From Thermothelomyces thermophilus ATCC 42464 (taxonomy: Eukaryota > Ascomycota > Sordariomycetes > Sordariales > Chaetomiaceae): 64,000 nucleotides of DNA. Each line of letters opens with the position of its first letter. Position 1 is the stretch's first letter. Shown piece by piece: positions 57,112-64,000 of this stretch. The notes under the pieces were generated by a model, which saw only the letters and a program-made list of their open reading frames with translations, made no database searches and was not told the origin of the DNA. Made by a program: the position numbers and the translations under genes. The stretch lies in assembly GCF_000226095.1 (NCBI RefSeq), contig NC_016476.1, forward strand, positions 3,596,001 through 3,660,000, read 5' to 3'.

Positions 57112-58138
57112 ATGGCTCGCCAAAGACAACGCGGGAGTAGCGGACACAAGCACGGGAACGAAAGAGACCGCAATCAACAACAGTCTGATCACCGAGGTGG
57201 ATATGATGGTCGCCAGGACAGAACCACGTATTACAAGAACTATTATGAATGCGGCGGTGGACCAGGAAATGCCCATCAGAATATGGGGCACGACCAGCAA
57301 CAGCAACAGGATACCCGCAACGGTGGACGCAGGCCGCAGAATCTTCACCGGGGGCAGCATCATCGTGAGCATCGAAGGCATGATCGTGACCAAGGTTGTG
57401 AACAGGGTAGTTGGCAACATGGGGGGAGAGGTGAAGCAGTTAAAGGGCGACGCAGAGTCCGCTGGGCAGATCAAGATAGGAATGACCAACAAAGACAGCC
57501 CAACAATCAGCGGGAGGAGCGGCAACCGAACTCCCAAAAATGTCCTGACAGCGATGTTCATCGACAGCAAACTCAGCGCTACCAGTACCCTCTTGAGAGG
57601 CGGCAGCAGCAGCAGCAGCAGCAGAGACAACAAGAGCGGACCCGGGAAATGAGGGAGTATTTGGACCAAGACGAGCTCGATGCGTCGGACGACGAAGTTC
57701 TCGAGGACGCGCCCCCTCTGCAAGAACCGGACAGGCCGAACTACGGATGGGAACATGGCTGGTATCAGCAGCACCCAATACACACGGGCATTTTCGGCCT
57801 AAGGGATCAGACCGTGCAGGCGTGGCAGTGGCAGCAGGAGGAGCAGCAAGAGCAGCAGCAGCGGCGGCGGCGGCGGCACCGGGGGCGACAACAACCGTCT
57901 GGATATGAGGACTGGCTCCGGGACCGAGACGGAATCCGCAATAAGGATGTTGCCGATTGGAATCGGGGCCAGAGGCGTCAGCTGGAAGAACAGCGGGAAT
58001 CTCTCTGCCACCTCTACTGCGAAGCAGAAAAAGCCAAGGCGATGCTCCAGGCCGCGCACGAGGAACGGCAGCGTCAGTGTCAGCAGCAGCAGCAGAAATC
58101 TCGGTCACGCCCGTGGTTCCAACAAGAACAAGAACAAG

Positions 58139-58184
<46 letters not shown>

Positions 58185-58836
58185 CCTCCTCCCCATTCTA
58201 GGCCAACAACTGCACACCCCGCCCCGGACGCCGTCTCCCTCTCCTCTGCCCTCTCCTCCGTCACAGACGCCTGTCGTGGCCGGGGCCGGGGCCGGGGCCG
58301 GGGCAGCACGCAGCAGCCCGGAGGGGGTAATAGGGGCGGCGGAGCTGACGCACGCGCAAAAGATCCTGCACCTGCTCGTGTACACGACGCAGCTGCGGCG
58401 GGCGGTGGGCCGGACGGCGGGGCTGGTCGTCGGGGCGCACGAGGAGGCGGGCCTCGCCGCCGCCGCCGCCGCCGCCTCCTTCTTCGACGGGCTCGTCGCC
58501 GCCGTCGACCGCGTCACCGACCGGCTCGACGCGCTCTGGCGCGCCGCGCACAGGGCCGACCACGCCCGCGGCGGCCACGCCGGGGGCGACGATGGCTATG
58601 GCTTCCCCCTGGACGGCGACGGGATCCCGGTCCAGACCGAATTCTGCGCCGCCTGGGAGCGGATCGTCGACGGGTACGGGGAGGTGGTCAGGCGGGAGCA
58701 TGCCCTCTTCGCCGCGGAGGACCCCCTCGGCGGGGGCGGAGGGCGTGGGGAAGAGGAGTGGAGGGACTATCTCGCGGCGTTGGGGGTGTTTGGGGACAGG
58801 GTGGGGGCGTTCGGGGAGCGGCTGAGAGGTTTCTAA
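57112..58836 (+). CDS. Gln-rich low-complexity protein with a helical C-terminal region
   Basis: Intronless frame of 574 residues. The N-terminal two thirds are rich in Gln, Arg, Asp and His with long glutamine runs, one encoded by a CAA-repeat tract near 58138-58180. An acidic block (DQDELDASDDEVLEDAPP) lies near residue 185. The C-terminal ~170 residues are more orderly and Ala-rich (THAQKILHLLVYTTQLRRAV, then AAAASFFDGLVAAVDRVTDR), predicting helices. Repetitive codons make long frames on the opposite strand. No recognised domain; a gene is likely from length and the orderly C-terminus, but it could be poorly conserved. Confidence 0.55.
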
Positions 58837-58957
58837 TCTCACGTCCGCGATTGCACCGGCCGGGACAAAGTGGGGAAAAGGCAATGGGGGGAGAGAGACG
58901 GAAGATAGAACGGGGAAAAAGCGTTCCCAGGGACGATAGAGGAAGGAAAAAAATCTG

Positions 58958-59029
58958 AGGACGAAACGCGATTTGAACGCGTGACCTACCGGACTGCAGC
59001 CGGTTGCTCTACCCCTGAGCTATCCGTCC
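58958..59029 (-). tRNA. tRNA-Cys (anticodon GCA)
   Basis: The minus strand folds into a 72-nt cloverleaf without an intron. The acceptor stem is GGACGGA/TTCGTCC (with one G-U pair) and the discriminator is U, as is normal for tRNA-Cys. The D arm is GCTC-AGGGGTA-GAGC. The anticodon arm is ACCGG-CTGCAGT-CCGGT, which puts GCA at the anticodon, and the T arm is ACGCG-TTCAAAT-CGCGT. The 3' CCA is not encoded. It lies about 120 bp downstream of the Gln-rich gene. Confidence 0.97.
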
Positions 59030-59862
59030 TTAGAAGGCTGCTGATGTAGACATTTCCGTCGAGTGCTTACATAGAGTGAATGTTGGAGTTTGACCTTTTT
59101 CCTTGCACCACGTTTTGGACGATCGCAAGGGGGTTTACAGGGGACGATAGGAGTTGCTGATGCGATGCGATATCCAGAAAATTTCAGCGAGACAAGGTAT
59201 GCATGCTAGAGGCTGGCTTCAAGTTGCACAGTTGGATATGTGTAGAGTACCCGAGGCGACAGTAAGGGGCCGGAGGAGAGGAGGAGGGAAAGGGGTGGGA
59301 GCAGGGTGTGGGCGCGGGATCGTGCTGTTCCGGGGCTGGTTGGAAGACAAATGATTAGGCACGGCGCGGGCGTTCAGCCTCCAGGGAGCGACGCCCAAGG
59401 AAAGCGGCCAGCCTAACGACTGACAGATCCCTTAACTAATTATTAGCAGCTGCATAAAAGTGCCATGCGCACAAGTATGTAGATACCAACCTTACGTATC
59501 TACCTAGTTAAGGTACCTTATGCTTGCCCAACACTGACTTAAAATTGTATCATTCGATTTGGGTAGCCTCTATTGGTATTAACCCTCACCTCACTTCTTG
59601 TCATATCCAAACTTCCATAAAAGGCATCTATTAAAAACTCGAGGACACCGAATCCAAGGTGGCAGTCAGCTGTCTGCTGCTATAGTGCCCTAGCTTTTGA
59701 TTCATTGAGAGCTAGCTACCAGTTTGGGAGTAGGTACCTCTTAGGCAGTCGCATTCACCAACCCAACCTGACCACTGTCCTAATGGTACACTATAATGTA
59801 ACAGGAACGAACACTAATAATAGCAACCCATGCGAGGTACTTTCTTTCTCCCACAGGTGGGG
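59030..59862. other. Intergenic, no gene seen
   Basis: About 830 bp right of the tRNA. It has TACCTAGTTAAGGTACCTTA at 59501-59520 and turns AT-leaning toward the right. No coding exon is supported. The 5' end of the decayed host gene would be expected here but is not recognisable. Confidence 0.45.
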
Positions 59863-60076
59863 GAGGAGGGGCTGTGGTGCCAGGGGTGCGAGATCCCCAA
59901 GGCGCCGTTTTCTCGGCTGGGCGTGGCGGGAGAGCATGACGTCGCGCCATCTCATCGAGCACTTTGCCAACCTGCACCTCAGCCGCCTGGAGCTGGTCAG
60001 GATCGCGCTCGAGTGCCTGACGAACCGCAAGCACAAGGAGCTGTACCCGGGCGACCCGGACGACCGCGTCTAAGTA

Positions 60077-60128
60077 AGTCGGACCCCCATATACCGACCA
60101 CCCCCATTTTCCGACCGCTTGGCAAACC
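60077..60128 (+). repeat. Left terminal inverted repeat of the Fot1-like element
   Basis: 52 nt, from AGTCGGACCCCC to CTTGGCAAACC. It matches the right end over nearly its full length, with differences only at positions 4-5 and a one-base indel in the ATATACC stretch. Confidence 0.93.
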
Positions 60129-61854
60129 CACACCGCTTCCTCAACCCAACCACTTCAACTTACCACAACTCTACCAATTCTATGCTAAACAAGCTCATCT
60201 TTTGAATATATATTTGTTAGCTTATAATAGCTTATACTAAGCAGGATTTATAGAATACAATTATATAATACTAGCAAGGTATTTAGTTATAACGAAGTAT
60301 CTATAAGGAATTTAGTATTCTAAGGATAACTTTCTATAACCGCCTCTATAGCTCTTAACTATATTTAATTACTTCTAAACTATAGTAATCTCTTAGCTAG
60401 GTATAAGAAGAATGACTCACTAAGTAGGTTTTGATCTAAGCTACCTTAGATATCTTACTAATATATATATAAATTAGGGAGTTTATTAGTTATATGTTCT
60501 AGGTATAAGGAGTAAGCTATATAATAGTTAGAAAAGGCTAATTAGCTTAGTTTCCTTATAGGAACCTTATTCTTAAAATCTAATAAGCTTATAAGATAGA
60601 TTTAATCTATATTAATAGTAGCTAAATATCTTAATTATTAAAGGTATCTTACTAGTTAACCATTAGAATATAGATAAATATAGTATTATAAAAGAGTAGG
60701 GAACTAATAGTCTAATAATTGGAAGTATCTAAATATATATAATTTAATATAAAGCTCCTAGTTCATATACCTAGATTTTATTCCTTAAGTATATCTCTAT
60801 AATAAGGATATCCCTCCCCTTAGTTATTATCTTTAAAGGTAAGAGTCTTTAATAATAGTAGTTTCCTATTAATAAGATAGAACTAAAGGACTAGAGGTTT
60901 ATAATAATAAAGATAGGCTAGACTAATTAAACTATTATAGTTAAATAGCTTTAAAAAGTCTTTATTCCTTTTAATTAGCTAGAAGATAGTTCCTAGTAAT
61001 AACTTCTAATATTAGATAGCTATAATAGCTATATAATTAATAACTTTATATAGCTATATTATAAGAATAATATCTAGTTACTCTTTTTACCTCTATATAC
61101 CTCCTATATCCTCTAGCTATTAGATCTATTAGTCTTTTCCCCCCTAAAGTATACTTACTAGAAGCTTCTTAATAATATAATATCCTAGGTAGAATTATCT
61201 ATCTTAGGTAAATAGATAATGATTAGGTATATTATCAAGGCTTAGAAAGAGGCTATTATAGCCTAAAATATTAAGGTAAGATAGAAGGTATCTAGGTTAT
61301 AGCTAGTTAATATAGTAAAACCCTTAATAAGTAAACTCTTATTAGAAAATTCAAATAACCTAACTAATCCTAATAAATAGCTAGCTTCTATATAGACTTT
61401 AGAATCTATTTAATACTCCTAGCCTTTAAAAGGAGCTATTAACCTAATTTTTAATATATTATAGAGGAAATTAGACTTATATAGTTAGCTAATTAACCTA
61501 TCTATTAAGACTTAGTACCCCTCTATATATAAGCTCCTATTTAGGAAAGTTAAGAAAGCTTTTAACTAGAAGGACTTTAAGTTAGCTTAGTTATAATAGG
61601 AAAACAAAGCTCTAAAGGTATAGTTAGAAGTAGCCTGGCCGTCGAAGAGGAAGAGGGTAATAGTAGATCTAAACGAGTAGTTTATAATAATTAAATAGAT
61701 CTACTAGGCCTAGATAGAAGCCGGCCGTATAGAGGACCCTACTGCCGAAGAGAGTGGCTTAGAAAGTGTAGAATTAACGGCTTCCTATATTATAGTTAGT
61801 TGAACAGGTCTATAATATATATGGTTAAAGAAGATAGGTAGTTATAGGTGCCAA

Positions 61855-61907
61855 GGTTTGCCAAGCGGTCGGAAAATGGGGGTGGTCGGTATATAGGGGG
61901 TCTAACT
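61855..61907 (-). repeat. Right terminal inverted repeat of the Fot1-like element
   Basis: 53 nt, reverse complement of the left end, starting GGTTTGCCAAGCGG on the plus strand and ending GGGGGTCTAACT. It is followed by the TA duplication. Confidence 0.93.
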
Positions 61908-62155
61908 TACGCGCTCATGGGCCTTCTCCGGATCCGGCCGCCTATCGACAAGACTGACTCGTCCTTCCGGGCCTCTGCCCGTCTCTCGCTTCCCTAGGAC
62001 GGCGACCGGCTGATGGTGCGCCTCATCTGCCTCCTGCGCAACGAGCCCGGCGAGAGCTAGGAGCTCATAAGCGACCAGTACAAGGCGAGCATGTGGGACA
62101 TCTACCCGGATACGCAGGGAGCGGCTGAGGCACTGGGACCGAAGCCTTCTTTATA

Positions 62156-62639
62156 GGGGTCTAGTTCCCCGGGTGTGAGCGGGTGGCAGTATAATTACCA
62201 ATTGATTTTTCCCTAGCCGCTGGTCACTTAGAACTTGATGATTGTACAACTTAGGTAGGTATGAATGTGTTCGTGGCATGATTGTTGGATATGATGGTAT
62301 TAATGGAAACGGAAGATGATTAGTGGCTCTTTGTGTCTGTTTTCATTTATTAATTACTTTACCTTTTCCCTTTTCCAGCCCATTCATTCCTTTGCTATCT
62401 AATATCTCTTGCTTCTCTTTCATTTAAATGTTTTTCTTTCCCTTCCCTTCTGTTCCTTCTACTTCCACCCTAGCAGGAACTTTGTATTAATAGGACCATG
62501 ATTACCTACCTAGGTAGCTTGACAATGCAATTTGCCATGTCCTCTCTAGGGTGACTTACTTCCAGCGCTATCCGCACACTGCCCTAGTCACGAGGCCAAA
62601 GAGAGACCCCATGATGCAGTACGTTGTCTACAGACGCGT
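62156..62639. other. Transitional region, no gene seen
   Basis: About 480 bp between the host gene relic and the AT-rich right block. TACCTACCTAGGTAG at 62503-62517 is the same short motif seen elsewhere in intergenic DNA. No frame with family support. Confidence 0.45.
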
Positions 62640-64000
62640 CCATCATGTAAGGTTGGATAAGATAGGACCTATAGATCTGGCAAACGGAGGGTTCTTTATT
62701 CCTAATCTTCTACTTATACTAGAGCCATAGGGCTAGCAAACGTAGGAAGAAGACATCGTACTTTTGAACTATTTATAACTTACTAACTTTTTTCCATTAA
62801 TTAGAACCATCTTCCATTAATTAGAACTATCTTCTATTAAATGGTAGCGGAAACTCTGCTTCTAACTATTAAAACTAGATTCGTATCGCTTTGACGATTA
62901 ATCTAGTATTACTTTTACAATAGTTATGCTCTGTTTTGGCAACTTAGTAACCAAACTAGGTAATTCTATTATAACTACTATAAAATCTCTCTTCCTAGCG
63001 ACTTGGTAACTAGGATAATCCTCCTCTTATCTATTAACCCTATCTTCGTTTGACCCTAGCGACTTGGTAACTAGTAGCTAGGCAAATCTTATATTAACCC
63101 TAGGATCTTTTTCTATAGAAGATCCTCCTCGATCTTCCCATCCTTTAAATACTCCTGCTAAAAAACTAAATATTAGAGAACTGTCTAACTACGCTACGAG
63201 CGTTCTAAGGAGGCGTAATAAGATGCCCTATATACTATAGGTATAGGCGTTAGAATATGATTCTAAAGACTAACTATAAGAAGAAGCTCCTCTTCTCTAG
63301 GAGCTAGAACCATTACTTAGATTTACTAATGACTATAAGCTATATTAAGCTAAACCTGACAATTTTAACGCTAATAAGGAAATAATAAGCTAGCTAAATA
63401 GTAAGATAGATCTTTAATTTGACTAATTAAAGGAATAAACTGATTACTTTTCTAATAAAACTAAAGGAGCTATCTATAAACTATTATAGTAGCTTGAAAA
63501 AAGTATTGTTAGGATAGACTATAGCTTTATAAACTACCTAAAGGGAGTTAAAGATTAACTTTCTAGTTACCTAGAGAAGGACGTACTAGTAATGATAGAA
63601 CCGATATTTGATCGTATCGAGGATCTAGAACTATATATGTCGGAGTATAGAAATGTACTTAGTTAGATAGTAATATAGATAAAAGGAAATAGTTAATATA
63701 ATATATAGTTAAGACGGTAAAAACGATAATTAATTACCTAGTCATTAGTAATCTTCCTTTAACCTTACTAGACTTAATACTATTATAGAAGAAGTATAGT
63801 AAGTTAGCGATCTTATAGAAGATATACAATATAATAGTAATACTTTCCTTATACCTCTTAAGGACGTTAGTATTAGCTATTATTATAATTTTAGCCGCCC
63901 TAAACATATATAGTCTTTATATAAAGTTCTATACTTTATAACTAGCGGTAGTAGAGGTAGAGAACTCGATTCCTTAAGCTTTAACGATAGTAGTAACAAG
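62640..64000. mobile_element. RIP-degraded AT-rich repeat, possibly an LTR-type retroelement fossil
   Basis: From about 62640 to the window edge the sequence is strongly AT-rich with TpA excess and scarce CpA, the RIP pattern. A short block (CCTAGCGACTTGGTAACTAG) occurs twice, at 62994-63013 and 63055-63074, and TTCCATTAATTAGAAC is repeated near 62796-62828. The remaining weak coding character after about 63180 could fit the front part of an LTR-type element, but no LTR boundary is visible and the family is not secure. It is broken, carries very many changes, looks old, and continues beyond the window. Confidence 0.4.

Larger units (their letters stand above)
60077..61907 (+). mobile_element. 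Fot1/pogo-like (Tc1-mariner) DNA transposon, RIP-degraded
   Basis: A 1831-bp element bounded by imperfect inverted repeats of 52 and 53 bp beginning AGTCGGACCCCC (left) and AGTTAGACCCCC (right, on the reverse strand). It is flanked by TA at 60075-60076 and 61908-61909, the target duplication of this superfamily. The length suits a Fot1-type element. The interior is AT-rich, with TpA abundant and CpA/TpG scarce, and coding capacity is lost. One less-mutated stretch near 61630-61770 reads like the basic Fot1 transposase C-terminus (KRKRV, then an EAG-R segment), implying a plus-strand orientation. It sits inside a host gene relic. Confidence 0.88.
59863..62155 (+). pseudogene. Decayed host gene split by a transposon
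   Basis: The left part (59863-60073) begins after a plausible splice acceptor (TTTCTCCCACAG) and reads VGEEGLWCQGCEIP; then, in another frame, it reads TSRHLIEHFANLHLSRLELV and YPGDP. The right part (from 61908) reads YALMGLLRIRPPIDKTDSSF, then MVRLICLLRNEPGE and DQYKASMWDIYPDTQ. The two halves look like pieces of a single conserved fungal protein interrupted by the element at 60077-61907, and they are not in one frame even across the insertion. The right half has TAG codons at points where Gln or Trp codons would be natural. I do not recognise the protein's function. Neither the 5' exons nor a clear end can be placed, so this is a pseudogene. Confidence 0.68.

Overview
The window is nuclear DNA from a filamentous ascomycete, most likely a Sordariomycete and plausibly of the Sordariales/Chaetomiaceae type. 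Genes are GC-rich and cut by short GT-AG introns, mostly about 47-235 nt and many with CTAAC-like branch sites. The gene set is fungal (sterol glucosyltransferase ATG26, CMR1, Mtf2-like, a fungal rhodopsin-type membrane protein, a HET relic). The right end holds TpA-rich, CpA-poor sequence typical of repeat-induced point mutation (RIP). The species assignment is inference.

Layout. 1-2.5 kb: no gene, then an 8/9-bp G-rich minisatellite. 2.5-9.8 kb: accessory or poorly known genes, namely a tiny zinc-ribbon-like ORF, an unknown protein, a C2H2-like factor that overlaps it tail to tail, an HMG-box protein and an OTU-like protease with a very acidic tail. 11.7-21.7 kb: a two-span membrane protein with a Pro/Gln-rich tail, a MOSC-domain protein, a seven-span rhodopsin-like protein and a low-complexity coiled-coil protein, all separated by wide intergenic gaps.

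23.8-50.7 kb is the conserved housekeeping core: CHL1 helicase, CDC7 kinase, condensin subunit Cnd1, complex I subunit NDUFA13/GRIM-19, the RNA polymerase II CTD phosphatase FCP1, ATG26, CMR1 and an Mtf2-like mitochondrial protein. CHL1 (cohesion), CDC7 (origin firing) and Cnd1 (condensation) lie side by side, and CDC7 and CND1 share a 666-bp divergent promoter. CMR1 and the Mtf2-like gene share a second one of 396 bp. I resolved exon structures for these genes, and every joined reading frame closes.

50.7-64 kb is accessory again: a short Ser-rich ORF, a HET-domain relic, a class-III aminotransferase of the glutamate-semialdehyde aminomutase type, a Gln-rich protein, tRNA-Cys(GCA), and a decayed host gene split by a 1.83-kb Fot1/pogo-like transposon with 52/53-bp inverted ends and TA target duplications. 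The window closes in a RIP-degraded AT-rich repeat, possibly an LTR-type fossil that runs off the end.

I did not find a clearly new multi-gene system. The best leads are the OTU-like protein, the clustered chromosome-cycle genes, the coding overlap at 3.8 kb, and the transposon-split gene with apparent RIP leakage.
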